Positions 20,748 through 32,096 of a stretch of 64,000 nucleotides of DNA are shown here, in pieces. The notes under the pieces were generated by a model. The model saw only the letters and a list, made by a program, of their open reading frames with translations, was not told the DNA's origin and did no database searches. The translations under genes were made by a program, and so were the position numbers. The DNA is from an uncultured Ectothiorhodospiraceae bacterium (lineage in GTDB: Bacteria; Pseudomonadota; Gammaproteobacteria; Nitrococcales; Nitrococcaceae): positions 1-64,000 of the forward strand of contig CAJXNJ010000005.1 in assembly GCA_913057145.1 (NCBI GenBank), written 5' to 3'. Within the stretch, counting starts at the first letter, position 1. Each line of letters starts with the position of its first letter.

Positions 20748-23336
20748 ATGGGCCGTCGTCTCGCAGAATTCGCCATGAATCATCCGAAAGCCGTGTTCAT
20801 TGGCACGTTATTGATAACGCTGCTCGGCACGGCACTCATTCCGCTGATTCAGATCGACACCGACCCCGAGAACATGCTGCCGGCCGATCAGGAAGATCGC
20901 GTCCGTCACAACGCGATCAAGGAGCAGTTCAATCTCAACGACATGATCGTGGTGGGGGTGGTCAACGATGATCATCCCGAAGGTGTCTTCAACCCAACCT
21001 CACTCTCAGCGGTGCATGCGTTGAGCCGTGGCATTGCCGAGATAGACGGGGTCATTCGTCAGGATCTTTTATCGCTGTCGACGGTGGATAACATCGAGCA
21101 GGCCGGCCCCGGCACCATCCGCTTTGAATGGATGATGAACACACCACCACAGACTGCCGCGGAGGCCACGGCGATCCGCGAGGCAACACTCGATCTGCCG
21201 CTGTTTCGCGACACCCTGATCTCCGGTGATGGCGAAGCGACGGCGATTTACGTCCCCATTGTTGCCAAGGACCAGAGCCATCGGATATCCCGGGAAATCC
21301 AGGCGCTGATCGATGAGCTTGAGGGTGACAACCAGTACCACATCACCGGCCTGCCCGTTGCCGAAGACACCTTCGGTGTCGAGATGTTCATTCAGATGGC
21401 CATCTCGGCACCACTGGCCGCCCTGGTCATCTTTGCGCTGATGTGGTGGTTCTTCCGCTCGGTAACGCTCGTCGCAGCCCCCATGCTCATGGCGTTCGCG
21501 GTAGTCCTGACCACCATGGGCGCACTCATTGGCATGGGTTACACCGTGCACATCATGAGCTCCATGATTCCGATTTTCCTGATGCCGATTGCGGTGGTGG
21601 ATTCCGTGCACATCATCTCGGAGTTCGCCGATCGCTACCGAAAGGGCCGGGATGCCCGTGAAACCATGGCCGAAGTCATGGAGCATCTTTTCACGCCAAT
21701 GCTCTACACCTCGATCACCTCGGCCATCGGCTTCGCCTCACTCGCCTTCACGCCCATTCCCCCGGTGCAGGTATTCGGGCTTTTCGTGGCCGCCGGCATC
21801 CTGCTTGCGTTTTTATTGACCGTGATTTTCATTCCGGCCTACACGGTGCGACTGAAACCCGAGCGACTGGCAGCCCTGCAGGCAAGTGGCCGTCGAGCCG
21901 CACCTGATGACACCGGTCTTGCCCGCGGGCTGATCGGACTCGGAGGCATGGCGGTCAAAAACGCCAAAATCGTGGTCAGCGTCTTTGCACTGGGCCTGGT
22001 GATCGCCGGCTATGGCATCAGTCAGATCACCGTGAACGACAATCCGGTTCGCTGGTTTCAATCCGATCACCGGATTCGCGTTGCCGATCGCGTGCTCAAC
22101 GAGCATTTTGCCGGCACCTACAGCGCCTACCTGCGTCTGGAGTCGGATGTCAGCGCAGCGGCACCGGCGGATTTTGCAGAGGAATCCAGCGCCATTATTG
22201 AGCAGGCTGAAGGGGCCGGTGTCGATATCCGCGGGCCCTGGCAGCAGATGCTCCGGGAGGCCGAGCAGAACAGCGACGACTTCAATGCCAAGCTCGAGCA
22301 ATTGAGCCTGGCGGTTGATGATGCGCTATTCATGGCCGGCGATCAGGCTTATCCCTGGTGGGAATCGCTGCTCACCCTGATTGACGAGACACGCGGGCGA
22401 CTGAACGTCTTCCAGCGCCCCGAGATGCTTGCCTATATCGCGGATTTTCAGGCGGCGCTGGCCGACAGCCCGGAAGTGGGCAAGGTCAACACCCTGGCGG
22501 ACCTGGTCCGCACGGTCTACCGCGAACTGCGCAGCGGTGATGAGTCCGACTACCGCATTCCCGAGAGCCGACAGGCCGTGGCGCAGACCATTCTCAGCTT
22601 CCAGGGCTCGCATCGCCCGCATGATCTGTGGCGCATGGTCACGCCGGATTATCAGGCCGCCAACCTCTGGTTACAGCTCAGCAGTGGCGATAACCAGGAC
22701 ATGCAGGCCGTGGTGGATCAGGCCGAGGCCTATGTGGAGGAGAACCCGCTACCTCAGGGCATTACCATGAGCTGGGGCGGGCTCAACTACATCAACGTGG
22801 TCTGGCAGGACGCCATGGTCAAAGGCATGGCACAGAGCCTCGCGATTGCCTGGGTGATGGTCGCTGTCATGATGCTGCTGCTCTTCCGCTCCTTTGTCTT
22901 TGGACTGCTGGCGATGATCCCGCTGACCGTGAGCATTGCCTTTATCTACGGTGTGGTCGGCTTGATCGGCAAGTACTACGACATGCCCATTGCCGTATTG
23001 AGCTCACTCACGCTCGGCCTGTCAGTGGATTTTGCCATCCACTTTATTGAACGCAGCCGCGAGAATTACCGTCGAACCGGCAGTTTCACCAAGAGCATGC
23101 AGCTGATGTTCCGGGAGCCGGCAAGGGCAATCAGCCGCAACGCCATTGTTATCGCAATCGGCTTTCTACCGCTGCTGGCAGCCCCACTGGTGCCTTACAA
23201 CACGGTCGGTATTTTCCTTGCGAGCATCATGGCGACTTCGGCGATTGCTTCAATCGTACTGTTGCCAGCGCTCATGAAACTCATCCGGCGCTGGATCATG
23301 CCGGATCGCAGCCAAACAACGGAGGAATCAGCATGA
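20748..23336 (+). CDS. MMPL/RND-superfamily transporter
   Basis: 862 aa, two sets of TM clusters with large periplasmic loops; GLSVDFAIHFIERSRENYRR motif. Confidence 0.9.
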   Translation: MGRRLAEFAMNHPKAVFIGTLLITLLGTALIPLIQIDTDPENMLPADQEDRVRHNAIKEQFNLNDMIVVGVVNDDHPEGVFNPTSLSAVHALSRGIAEIDGVIRQDLLSLSTVDNIEQAGPGTIRFEWMMNTPPQTAAEATAIREATLDLPLFRDTLISGDGEATAIYVPIVAKDQSHRISREIQALIDELEGDNQYHITGLPVAEDTFGVEMFIQMAISAPLAALVIFALMWWFFRSVTLVAAPMLMAFAVVLTTMGALIGMGYTVHIMSSMIPIFLMPIAVVDSVHIISEFADRYRKGRDARETMAEVMEHLFTPMLYTSITSAIGFASLAFTPIPPVQVFGLFVAAGILLAFLLTVIFIPAYTVRLKPERLAALQASGRRAAPDDTGLARGLIGLGGMAVKNAKIVVSVFALGLVIAGYGISQITVNDNPVRWFQSDHRIRVADRVLNEHFAGTYSAYLRLESDVSAAAPADFAEESSAIIEQAEGAGVDIRGPWQQMLREAEQNSDDFNAKLEQLSLAVDDALFMAGDQAYPWWESLLTLIDETRGRLNVFQRPEMLAYIADFQAALADSPEVGKVNTLADLVRTVYRELRSGDESDYRIPESRQAVAQTILSFQGSHRPHDLWRMVTPDYQAANLWLQLSSGDNQDMQAVVDQAEAYVEENPLPQGITMSWGGLNYINVVWQDAMVKGMAQSLAIAWVMVAVMMLLLFRSFVFGLLAMIPLTVSIAFIYGVVGLIGKYYDMPIAVLSSLTLGLSVDFAIHFIERSRENYRRTGSFTKSMQLMFREPARAISRNAIVIAIGFLPLLAAPLVPYNTVGIFLASIMATSAIASIVLLPALMKLIRRWIMPDRSQTTEESA

Positions 23337-24133
23337 AGACAATTCGCCAAATGCTCCTTGCGGTCCTGCTCACCGCCCTGCTCCCGCCGATGGCATTCGC
23401 GCAGCTCACCGATGCCTCGGAGATTGTCGGCAAAGCCAATATCGCCGCTTATTACGCCGGTGACGATGGCCGTTCCGCGGCGCGCATGCTCATCATGGAT
23501 GCCAATGGCAATCGCCAGCAGCGCCAGTTCACCCTGCTGCGCCAGGATGTCGAAGATGGCGGCGATCAGCGCTACCTCGTCGTCTTCAGTCGCCCCGCAG
23601 ACATTCGCGGTACGGTCTTTCGGGTTGAAAAACAGGTGGGCCGCGATGATGACCGCTGGCTCTATCTGCCCGCCCTCGATCTGGTCAAGCGCATCGCCGC
23701 CGGCGACAAGCGCACCAGCTTTGTTGGCTCACACTTCTTCTACGAAGACATCTCCGGTCGCGCTCTGGAGGAAGACAACCACACGCTGATTGAGACAACG
23801 GATGAGCACTACCTCATCGAGAGCACGCCCAAAGACCCGGACACGGTCGAGTTCGCGAGCTTCCGCACCTGGATTGACCGGGAGACCATGCTGCCGATGC
23901 GAAGCGAATATGCCCGCGCCTCGGGCGAGGTCTACCGCCGCATGGAGGTCACCGAGGTGGAAACCATTGATGGTTATCCGACCGGCACGGAAGTCCGCAT
24001 GGCCGATCTCGACAGCGGTGGCTATACGATTACGCAGTTTCGCTTCTCCGAGTACGACATCGGACTCCCGGATCGCATTTTCAGTGAACGCTCCCTGCGC
24101 AACCCGCCACGTGAGTGGCTGCAGAGGAATTAA
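23333..24133 (+). CDS. LolA-like outer-membrane lipoprotein-sorting family protein
   Basis: Signal peptide; RYLVVFSRPADIRGTVFRVEK, DDRWLYLPALDLVKRIAAGDKRTSFVGSHFFYEDISGR typical of the LolA-like family beside MMPL transporters. Confidence 0.8.
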   Translation: MKTIRQMLLAVLLTALLPPMAFAQLTDASEIVGKANIAAYYAGDDGRSAARMLIMDANGNRQQRQFTLLRQDVEDGGDQRYLVVFSRPADIRGTVFRVEKQVGRDDDRWLYLPALDLVKRIAAGDKRTSFVGSHFFYEDISGRALEEDNHTLIETTDEHYLIESTPKDPDTVEFASFRTWIDRETMLPMRSEYARASGEVYRRMEVTEVETIDGYPTGTEVRMADLDSGGYTITQFRFSEYDIGLPDRIFSERSLRNPPREWLQRN

Positions 24134-25488
24134 TGCGTATTTCACACGGACAATGGGCTCGACACCTGGGCCTCGCGGCACTACTTGCCCTGCCCGCGAT
24201 GGCATACGCGCAGTCGGATGATGCCGCCGCACCGGCAGACCCATGGGGCGAGGAAGCCTGGGACGAGGAAGCGGACTGGGGAGAGGATCCCTGGGCCACG
24301 GAGTCATCCGGCTGGCAGCTATACGGTTTTCTCGAAGGCGCTACCGCTGCACGTATCCACAATGACCCTGCCGTCAATGAGGATTACACACTGAATGAAC
24401 TGCGTGGGCAGCTGGAGGCGGAGCGAGTGCTGGGTGAGCAGACGCTGCGCGTCAAGGGTGATCTGTGGGCGGATGGTGTTGAGGATGGGCTGCGTGGCGA
24501 TCTGCGCGAAGCCAACCTCAGTGGCCGTTTGAGTGAACGGATTGACTATGAAATCGGCCGGCAGATTCTGACCTGGGGCACCGGTGATCTGGTCTTCCTG
24601 AATGATCTCTTCCCCAAGGATTATGTCTCGTTTTTCAGTGGCCGCGACGATGAATATCTCAAGGCCCCTGTTGATGCACTCAAGCTTTCATTCTTTGGCG
24701 ATGTGAATCTCGATCTGGTCTGGCTGCCCCGCGCCAACCCCAATCGTTTCATCACCGGCGAGCGGCTCTCATATTTCAGTGCCGAGGCCGGACGGCGCGT
24801 TGCCGCGCCCCCTGAAATCGATCCGGATGATCGCGATGACTGGCTGGATGACAGCGAATGGGCCATGCGTCTCTACCAGACCATCCGGGGAACAGAGTAT
24901 GCCGCCTATGCCTTTCATGGCTTTGACAAGCAGCCAAGCGGCCTGGATCCGGTCAGCAATAGGCCGCTCTTTCCGCGCCTGAGCAGCCTGGGTGCGAGTA
25001 TTCGTCGGCCGATCGGCGCCGGCGTTGGCAATCTGGAGGCCGCCTATTACCACGGGCAGGACAGTGCCGGCACCGACCCCAACCGGCCCAATGATCAGTG
25101 GCGACTCCTCGCAGGTTTCGAACATGAGGCGGCAACCGACCTCACGCTTGGCTGGCAGTATTATCTGGAATGGACTCAGGATCACGATGCGCTGATCGCC
25201 AATACACCAAGCGCGCAACGCCCCTTTGCCGTCGATGAATATCGGCACCTGCTGACCAACCGCATCACCTATCAGATGCTGCGGCAGGATCTAACGCTCA
25301 CGCTGATGACTTTCTACTCACCCTCCGATCAGGATTACTACCTGCGGCCTCGCGCGCAATATCGCTTTAATGACCGACTCATCGGCACGCTGGGTGGCAA
25401 TCTGTTTGGCGGTGAAGACGACTGGACCTTCCATACCCAGCTGGAAGACAACAGCAACCTTTATGCCCGTATCCGTTACAACTTCTAA
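24133..25488 (+). CDS. Outer-membrane beta-barrel protein (DUF1302-like)
   Basis: Signal peptide, alternating beta pattern, IGRQILTWGTGDLVFLNDLFPKDYVSFFSGRD, terminal YARIRYNF ending in Phe. Confidence 0.7.
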   Translation: MRISHGQWARHLGLAALLALPAMAYAQSDDAAAPADPWGEEAWDEEADWGEDPWATESSGWQLYGFLEGATAARIHNDPAVNEDYTLNELRGQLEAERVLGEQTLRVKGDLWADGVEDGLRGDLREANLSGRLSERIDYEIGRQILTWGTGDLVFLNDLFPKDYVSFFSGRDDEYLKAPVDALKLSFFGDVNLDLVWLPRANPNRFITGERLSYFSAEAGRRVAAPPEIDPDDRDDWLDDSEWAMRLYQTIRGTEYAAYAFHGFDKQPSGLDPVSNRPLFPRLSSLGASIRRPIGAGVGNLEAAYYHGQDSAGTDPNRPNDQWRLLAGFEHEAATDLTLGWQYYLEWTQDHDALIANTPSAQRPFAVDEYRHLLTNRITYQMLRQDLTLTLMTFYSPSDQDYYLRPRAQYRFNDRLIGTLGGNLFGGEDDWTFHTQLEDNSNLYARIRYNF

Positions 25489-25499
25489 GGAGACAAACG

Positions 25500-25715
25500 A
25501 TGACCGTTAATGAAGGACTTCGCGCAATGGCCGGATTCTTTGTTCTGCTGAGCCTGGCGCTTGGCACCTGGGTACACCCCGGCTGGTATCTGTTTACCGC
25601 CTTTGTCGGCATTAATCTGCTGCAATCGGCTTTTACCCGTTGGTGTCCGGCAATGGCCATCCTCAAGCGCATCGGCTTTCGTGAGGAGGTCAGCAAGGAC
25701 AGGGCTGCTGCCTGA
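25500..25715 (+). CDS. DUF2892 / YgaP-type small inner-membrane protein
   Basis: 71 aa, MTVNEGLRAMAGFFVLLSLALG...VGINLLQSAFTRWCPAMAILKRIG. Confidence 0.82.
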   Translation: MTVNEGLRAMAGFFVLLSLALGTWVHPGWYLFTAFVGINLLQSAFTRWCPAMAILKRIGFREEVSKDRAAA

Positions 25716-25730
25716 TCAGCCCCACCGCAT

Positions 25731-25766
25731 CGCTGTCACCTGCGCTGAATGGAGCCGGTGACAGCG
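25731..25766. terminator. Stem-loop between convergent DUF2892 gene and galU
   Basis: cgctgtcacc ... ggtgacagcg, 10-bp perfect stem, 16-nt loop, no U-tract. Confidence 0.35.
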
Positions 25767-25775
25767 AATGGCCAG

Positions 25776-26651
25776 TTACCCTCTTTGCTCGAGGTAGCGC
25801 CGGAACGCAGGCCCGAGCTCAGGATGCTGCAATCCGTATTCCACAGTGGCCTGCAGATAGCCGAGCTTATCGCCACAATCATAGCGGGTTCCGGCAAACT
25901 CATAGGCAAGGACCGGCTCATCGGCAAGCAACGCAGCGATGGCATCGGTGAGCTGAACCTCGCCACCGGCCCCCGGCTGGGTCTCACGCAGCTTCTCGAA
26001 GATGCGGCCGCTGAGAATATATCGGCCCACCACACCCAGGTCGGAAGGTGCCTGCTGCGATGAGGGCTTCTCGATAATGCCCTTGACCTGGTTGACACGG
26101 GAGTCCACCGGCTCGACATCAACCACCCCGTAACGATCGCTGTGTTCAGCAGGTATCCGCTGCACTCCGACAATGCTCGCATGGTGTCTGTCAAACTGCT
26201 CGACCATTTGCGAGATACAGCCACCATGATCGCCGTCATCAATCAGATCGTCGGCGAGAATAATGGCAAAGGGCTCATTGCCCACGACGGGTTCGGCGCA
26301 AAGCACCGCATGCCCCAGACCGCGCGCCTCCGGCTGACGGATGTAGATACAGGCTACTTCCGGCGGAATGATCTCGCGCACCGTCTCCAGCCGCTCGAGC
26401 TTGTCGGCCTCAAGCAGTTCGGTCTCCAGCTCATAAGCCTTGTCAAAATGATCGGGAATACTGCGTTTATTGCGCCCGGTCACAAACACCAGCGTGTCGA
26501 TACCGGCCCGCACGGCCTCTTCGGCGGCATACTGAATAAGGGGTTTATCAACGACCGGCAGCATTTCCTTCGGATTGGCCTTGGTTGCCGGCAGGAAACG
26601 TGTCCCGAGCCCGGCCACAGGAAATACAGCTTTGCGGATACGCCTTGTCAT
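25776..26651 (-). CDS. galU: UTP-glucose-1-phosphate uridylyltransferase
   Basis: AVFPVAGLGTRFLPATKANPKEMLPVVDKPLIQYAAEEA. Confidence 0.97.
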   Translation of the reverse strand: MTRRIRKAVFPVAGLGTRFLPATKANPKEMLPVVDKPLIQYAAEEAVRAGIDTLVFVTGRNKRSIPDHFDKAYELETELLEADKLERLETVREIIPPEVACIYIRQPEARGLGHAVLCAEPVVGNEPFAIILADDLIDDGDHGGCISQMVEQFDRHHASIVGVQRIPAEHSDRYGVVDVEPVDSRVNQVKGIIEKPSSQQAPSDLGVVGRYILSGRIFEKLRETQPGAGGEVQLTDAIAALLADEPVLAYEFAGTRYDCGDKLGYLQATVEYGLQHPELGPAFRRYLEQRG

Positions 26652-26747
26652 CGCCCGTCACACTCCTTGCGCGGTTCAATCAATCAGACGGACAAGCGTA
26701 GCGGAAGGCGGAGCACCTGTCAGGCACTCCGCCCGCATTCGGTGATG

Positions 26748-27011
26748 TCAATCGAGTGTGACCTGCTCGCGCATGGCCTCAAGCGTGGCCTCACCGATGC
26801 CTGAGACCCGTGTGAGCCCCTCAATACGCTCAAAAGGCCCGTTGGTCTCGCGCTCTTCAATAATGGCCATGGCCGTGGCCGGCCCCACCCCGGTCAGGGT
26901 TTCAAGCGTTTCGGCATCGGCTTCGTTGACGTTGACAGGCTCCGTACTGGCCGATGCAACGCCGGATATGAAAGCAGCGATCAGAAAAGCGGTCGATTTT
27001 GCGATTTTCAT
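26748..27011 (-). CDS. Secreted ComEA-like helix-hairpin-helix protein
   Basis: Signal peptide then VNVNEADAETLETLTGVGPATAMAIIEERETNGPFERIEGLTRVSGIGEATLE. Confidence 0.88.
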   Translation of the reverse strand: MKIAKSTAFLIAAFISGVASASTEPVNVNEADAETLETLTGVGPATAMAIIEERETNGPFERIEGLTRVSGIGEATLEAMREQVTLD

Positions 27012-27064
27012 AAAAGCCTCCTGGTATTTGCGATGACAACGCATCCCGGAGACTAATCGGCGGT

Positions 27065-27793
27065 TCAATCGGAGGTTGTGAACCCCATCTCATGCCGGAT
27101 CGCTTGCAGCACCGCCACCGGATCTTTCGCGCGCGTCACGGGACGACCGACCACCAGATCCGTGGCCCCGGCAGCCAGTGCCTCAGCGGGCGTGAGAATG
27201 CGGCTCTGATCATCCATGGCAGCTCCGCGTGGACGAATACCCGGGGTTACGCGACGAAAAGGCCGTTTGACCTGCCCTTCCACCAGCATGGCTTCCTGCG
27301 CTGAGCAGACAACGCCATCCAGCCCGGCCTCATCCGCGAGGCGGGCCAGTCGACTCACCGCCTCTTCCGGCGTTCCCATCACGCCGACTTCGGCCAGACT
27401 ATCGGCATCATGGCTGGTCAGAACGGTCACCGCCGTGAGCAACGGCCGATCGCGACCCACCGGGCTGCCTGCCTCCAGCCCTTCCATTGCCGATTGCATC
27501 ATCGCTCGTCCGCCAAGCGCATGGACATTCAGCATCCAAACCCCGAGCCTGGCGGCGGCCCGGCAGGCACCGGCCACGGTATTCGGAATGTCATGGAATT
27601 TAAGATCAAGAAACACATCCCAACCCGCATCCACCCACTCGCCAACCAGCGAGGGGCCTGCCGAGACGAAAAGCTCTTTGCCGATTTTAAGCCGACAATC
27701 CTCGGGGCTCAGGCGCTCAACCAGCGATCGGGCATCAGCGGGCTCAGAGAAATCCAGTGCCACAATCGGCGGCTGACGTTCATCCAGACTCAT
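27065..27793 (-). CDS. pyrF: Orotidine 5'-phosphate decarboxylase
   Basis: [27 protein letters not shown] active-site motif. Confidence 0.96.
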   Translation of the reverse strand: MSLDERQPPIVALDFSEPADARSLVERLSPEDCRLKIGKELFVSAGPSLVGEWVDAGWDVFLDLKFHDIPNTVAGACRAAARLGVWMLNVHALGGRAMMQSAMEGLEAGSPVGRDRPLLTAVTVLTSHDADSLAEVGVMGTPEEAVSRLARLADEAGLDGVVCSAQEAMLVEGQVKRPFRRVTPGIRPRGAAMDDQSRILTPAEALAAGATDLVVGRPVTRAKDPVAVLQAIRHEMGFTTSD

Positions 27794-28965
27794 TTTTCAC
27801 CCTCTACCCCACGTCGCGGCTTGATGGTAGCCCAGGCGCGACACCCCGGACACTGCCAATGCAGCTGCCGGGCTTCAAAACCACAATCAACACAACGATA
27901 GGGCAATCGGTCCTGCAGCAGTGCCGTGAAAAGCTCACGGAGGACTTTCAAATCCCGCTGCCGACGGCGGTCACCGTCATCCTCATTGATATTAAGGGCA
28001 ATCAACCGATCAAGCCCCCGAATCGACGGGCGCTCGCGCAACTGCGTGGCAAGGAACTGACTGGCGGCTTTGCGGCCTTCACGCTCCTCAATCAATTCAC
28101 TGAGCTTCATGATGACCGAGACACCCGGATACCGATTGAGCAGGCGGTAGAGTTCCGCCATCAATTGCCCGGGATCATCAATGGCCCGGTAGCTCTCCTC
28201 GAGCCTTGGCAGAACCTCCGGGATATAGTCGATGTCCTGCCGCTCCACCTGCTGGCAGGCCTTGATGGCTGGCCGCCAACGCCCCTCGCTCTGCTCGATA
28301 TCGGCGAGCAGTAAAGAGGCGCGGACACATTGCCGGTCATAAGTCAGGGCTTTTTTAATCACATCCCGGATACGACCATGATCCGCGTGCTCCCGCATCA
28401 ACTGCTCAGCCTGTTCGCAGGCAAACTGCGCCATCACCGGCCCGAGTCGCCGACGTGTCTCACGCTGCAGCCGAGCAGCGGTCTCGATGGCAGAGTCCCA
28501 CTCTTTCTCCTGCTGATAGATATCAACCAATGACTGCAGGGCCATAACCCGATATTCGGGGAACTCCAATGCCTCGACGAACAGGGTCTCTGCTCGATCG
28601 AGCAATCCGGCGGCAAGATAATCGCGGGCAAGCTCAACCAGCGCTGCGGCGCGTTGCTCCGGCGCCAGGGAGGGCCGCGCAATGAGATTCTGATGAATAC
28701 GGACAGCGCGGTCCGCCTCTCCGCGGCGACGGAAAAGATTACCCAGCGTGAGATGGGTCTCGACGGTATCTTCATCGAGTTCCACCATTCGGGTGAAAAC
28801 CTCGATCGCTCGATCCGGCTGCTCATTGAGCAGATAATTCAGACCCTGAAAGTAATCCTTGGAGAAAGCCGGCCTGGTGCGGGTGGAGCGACGCAGGGCG
28901 CGCTGACCGGCCCACCAGCCGGATAGGGCTGCCAACGGAAGCAGCAGCCAGAGTAGTTCAAGCAT
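27790..28965 (-). CDS. lapB: LPS assembly TPR protein with C-terminal rubredoxin-like zinc module
   Basis: N-terminal TM, TPR repeats, [28 protein letters not shown]. Confidence 0.94.
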   Translation of the reverse strand: MLELLWLLLPLAALSGWWAGQRALRRSTRTRPAFSKDYFQGLNYLLNEQPDRAIEVFTRMVELDEDTVETHLTLGNLFRRRGEADRAVRIHQNLIARPSLAPEQRAAALVELARDYLAAGLLDRAETLFVEALEFPEYRVMALQSLVDIYQQEKEWDSAIETAARLQRETRRRLGPVMAQFACEQAEQLMREHADHGRIRDVIKKALTYDRQCVRASLLLADIEQSEGRWRPAIKACQQVERQDIDYIPEVLPRLEESYRAIDDPGQLMAELYRLLNRYPGVSVIMKLSELIEEREGRKAASQFLATQLRERPSIRGLDRLIALNINEDDGDRRRQRDLKVLRELFTALLQDRLPYRCVDCGFEARQLHWQCPGCRAWATIKPRRGVEGEK

Positions 28966-28967
28966 CC

Positions 28968-29261
28968 CTAGAGATCATTCCGAATCGGCAATTTGCGCAA
29001 CTCGGAGAGCTCCTGACGGGTGGCATCGACATCCCGCCGCAGACGATTCAGTGCCCAGCGCTGACGCAGAAGAATGCCAATCATCACCACGAGCCCTAAG
29101 AAAACCCCGAGGGCAAATGCGATCACGAGCCATAAGGAAAGCGGAAGCGTCAGCGCGCCGAAGTAGAAATCGAGCGCCACCGGGCTGGGATTGAGCATCG
29201 CGAAGCTCAGGCCGATGACAATAACGGCCAGGGCAATGAACAACGCAATGATCCGCTTCAT
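28968..29261 (-). CDS. lapA: LapA-family membrane protein
   Basis: Two TM segments, [25 protein letters not shown]; located between lapB and ihfB. Confidence 0.9.
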   Translation of the reverse strand: MKRIIALFIALAVIVIGLSFAMLNPSPVALDFYFGALTLPLSLWLVIAFALGVFLGLVVMIGILLRQRWALNRLRRDVDATRQELSELRKLPIRNDL

Positions 29262-29569
29262 GCTTCTCCCTGACCGCGTCTACGGCCCTCATCAACACGC
29301 TCGCGCATTTCCTTGCCCGGCTTGAAATGGGGCACATGCTTACCGGGCAAGGAGACGGCCTCACCGGTTTTTGGATTGCGGCCAATGCGTGGCGGGCGAT
29401 GATGCAGGGAAAAACTGCCAAAGCCCCGGATTTCTATCCGCTCACCACTCGCCAGGGCCTCGCTCATCTGCTCGAGCAGCATTTTCACCGCCAGCTCGAC
29501 ATCGCGCTGCGGCAGATGCTGCTGCTTCTCAGCGATCAGCTCAATGAGTTCAGACTTGGTCATCGACAC
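29258..29569 (-). CDS. ihfB: Integration host factor subunit beta
   Basis: [23 protein letters not shown]...[26 protein letters not shown]. Confidence 0.96.
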   Translation of the reverse strand: MSMTKSELIELIAEKQQHLPQRDVELAVKMLLEQMSEALASGERIEIRGFGSFSLHHRPPRIGRNPKTGEAVSLPGKHVPHFKPGKEMRERVDEGRRRGQGEA

Positions 29570-29642
29570 GCATCCTTAATCAGGCTCGGCAATCCGGCAG
29601 ACCCGCCAGCGGCGGGCTCTGCCGGTTGCCTGCAGCGCCGAG

Positions 29643-31328
29643 TCATTCGTCCTCGTTATCGCGGCCGGCCATCTGCTCCTTGAGCAGATCACCGAGGGCG
29701 GTGGTCCCGGCAGCACCCGTGCTGCCATAACCTTCAACCGCCTCGCGCTCGTCCTGCTGGTCCTTGGCACGGACCGAGAGGCTGATCATGCGATTGCGAC
29801 GGTCGATGGCCATGAACTTGGCTTCAACCGAATCGCCTTCCTTGACCAGATTGCGCGCATCCTCAACGCGCTCCTGAGCAAGGTCAGCGGCCCGGATGTA
29901 GCCCTGGACTTCATCGCCGAGATCAACCGTTACACCCTTGGCATCCACTTCCGCGGCGGTGCCGGTGACAATGCTGCCCTTCGGATTGCTGGCCGCCCAC
30001 TGCGACACCGGATCCTGAGCAAGCTGCTTGATGCCGAGACTGATGCGCTCGCGCTCGGGATCGACGGAAAGCACCACGGCTTCCACTTCTTCACCCTTCT
30101 GGAAGTCACGAATGGACTCCTCACCGGCATCACTCCAGGACAGATCGGACAGATGCACCAGTCCGTCGATACCGCCGTCGAGGCCAACGAAGATACCGAA
30201 GTCGGTGATCGACTTAATGGCACCCGTGACACGGTCGCCCTTGTTGTGTGTGGCGGCGAACTCATCCCAGGGGTTGGGCTGACACTGTTTCATGCCAAGC
30301 GAGATACGACGACGCTCCTCGTCGATATCGAGGATCATCACCTCAACCTCATCGCCAATGGAGACCATTTTGGCCGGATTGACGTTTTTGTTGGTCCAAT
30401 CCATCTCGGAGACGTGAACCAGACCTTCAACGCCCTCCTCGATCTCCACAAAGGAGCCATAATCGGTGATGTTGGTGACTTTACCCACCACGCGGGCACC
30501 CTCGGGATAGCGCGCGGCAATGGCCTCCCACGGATCCTCACCCAGCTGCTTGAGGCCGAGCGAGACGCGGTTGCGCTCGCGATCGAACTTCAACACCTTG
30601 ACCTTGATCTCCTGGCCGACATCCACCACCTCGGAAGGATGCTTGACCCGACGCCAGGCCATATCGGTGATATGCAGCAGTCCATCGATGCCGCCGAGAT
30701 CGACAAAGGCACCGTAGTCGGTGAGGTTCTTGATAATGCCGGTGATCTCCTGGCCTTCCTGGAGTTTTTCCAGCAGCTCTTCCCGCTCTGCGCTGTACTC
30801 TTCTTCAACAACGGCACGGCGCGAGACCACCACGTTGTTGCGGCGGGCATCGAGCTTGATGACCTTGAACTCCAGATCCTTGCCCTCGAGATACGTGGTA
30901 TCGCGCACCGGGCGGATATCCACCAGTGAGCCGGGCAGGAAGGCGCGGATATGGCCAAGATCGACGGTGAACCCGCCTTTGACCTTGCCACTGATCTGAC
31001 CGTTAACCGTCTCGGATCCCTCATAAGCGGCTTCAAGGACACGCCAGGCTTTCGCCCGCTTGGCCTTTTCACGGGAGAGTCGGGTCTCGCCACCGCCGTC
31101 TTCCACCGCATCAAGGGCAACTTCAACTTCATCACCGACGTTGACTTCGACGTTGCCGTCCTCATCGGTGAATTGCCTCAGCGGGATGACTGCCTCGGAC
31201 TTCAGTCCGGCATTAACGATGACGTCTTCACCGTCAATGGCAACCACTTGGGCATTGACGATGGAGCCAGGGCGCATATCGGTCTGCGCAAGGCTCTGTT
31301 CAAAGAGTTCTGCAAAGCTTTCGCTCAT
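29643..31328 (-). CDS. rpsA: 30S ribosomal protein S1
   Basis: Multiple S1 repeats; start at [13 protein letters not shown]. Confidence 0.97.
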   Translation of the reverse strand: MSESFAELFEQSLAQTDMRPGSIVNAQVVAIDGEDVIVNAGLKSEAVIPLRQFTDEDGNVEVNVGDEVEVALDAVEDGGGETRLSREKAKRAKAWRVLEAAYEGSETVNGQISGKVKGGFTVDLGHIRAFLPGSLVDIRPVRDTTYLEGKDLEFKVIKLDARRNNVVVSRRAVVEEEYSAEREELLEKLQEGQEITGIIKNLTDYGAFVDLGGIDGLLHITDMAWRRVKHPSEVVDVGQEIKVKVLKFDRERNRVSLGLKQLGEDPWEAIAARYPEGARVVGKVTNITDYGSFVEIEEGVEGLVHVSEMDWTNKNVNPAKMVSIGDEVEVMILDIDEERRRISLGMKQCQPNPWDEFAATHNKGDRVTGAIKSITDFGIFVGLDGGIDGLVHLSDLSWSDAGEESIRDFQKGEEVEAVVLSVDPERERISLGIKQLAQDPVSQWAASNPKGSIVTGTAAEVDAKGVTVDLGDEVQGYIRAADLAQERVEDARNLVKEGDSVEAKFMAIDRRNRMISLSVRAKDQQDEREAVEGYGSTGAAGTTALGDLLKEQMAGRDNEDE

Positions 31329-31409
31329 GAGTGAATTTGATCCGGGATCGAAAAACGATCCAGTTGTATGTGTATGAACAGCGGATTGAATCAATCCGCC
31401 CCCTTCTTT

Positions 31410-32096
31410 TTACCGACAATCAGGCATCGTCCGACGATGATCCATGATGGTCTGGATGACCGCTTCAACGGACATGGCCGTCGAGTCGATCGTAATCGCA
31501 TCGGCGGCCGGCTTCAGCGGCGCGACGCTGCGATTGGAGTCGCGCTCATCGCGCGCTCTCAATTCCTGCAAAAGATCCGCCAGATTAGCACTGACACCCT
31601 GTTGCATCAACTGGTTATGGCGCCTGCGGGCGCGCTCCTCCGGGCTTGCGGTGAGGAAAATTTTAAGCGGCGCATCGGCAAATACCACGGTTCCCATATC
31701 GCGGCCGTCCGCGACCAACCCGGGCGGCTGCCGAAAGGCCTGCTGACGCGCAAGCAGCGCCTCACGGACGGCCGGAATCGTTGCAAGCTCAGAGGCTCGG
31801 GCGCCGGTTGCCTCTTCACGAATGGCCTGACTCACCACCACGCCATCCAGCAGCACCTCACCCGCGAGCTCGCCGGTTACCGGGAAATCAATATCCAGAT
31901 CGGCCGCCAGTCTGCACAGCGCCTCAATTTCCGAGGCAGCCACGCCGTGTTGCAAAGAGGCGAGCGCAAGCAGGCGATAGATCGCACCGCTATCGAGCAG
32001 GTGCCAGCCCAGTCGCTCAGCAACGGCGCGGGCAACGGTGCCCTTACCTGCACCCCCAGGGCCATCGATGGTGATCACCGGTGCGGTCTGCATCAT
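31410..32096 (-). CDS. cmk: Cytidylate kinase
   Basis: [34 protein letters not shown]; context. Confidence 0.96.
   Translation of the reverse strand: MMQTAPVITIDGPGGAGKGTVARAVAERLGWHLLDSGAIYRLLALASLQHGVAASEIEALCRLAADLDIDFPVTGELAGEVLLDGVVVSQAIREEATGARASELATIPAVREALLARQQAFRQPPGLVADGRDMGTVVFADAPLKIFLTASPEERARRRHNQLMQQGVSANLADLLQELRARDERDSNRSVAPLKPAADAITIDSTAMSVEAVIQTIMDHRRTMPDCR

Noticed and set aside
24133-25488. Possibility that the barrel gene is an alginate/polysaccharide exporter linked to the GT2 system
   Set aside because: It sits about 13 kb away in a different operon with MMPL and LolA-like genes; no sequence reason to pair it with the GT2.
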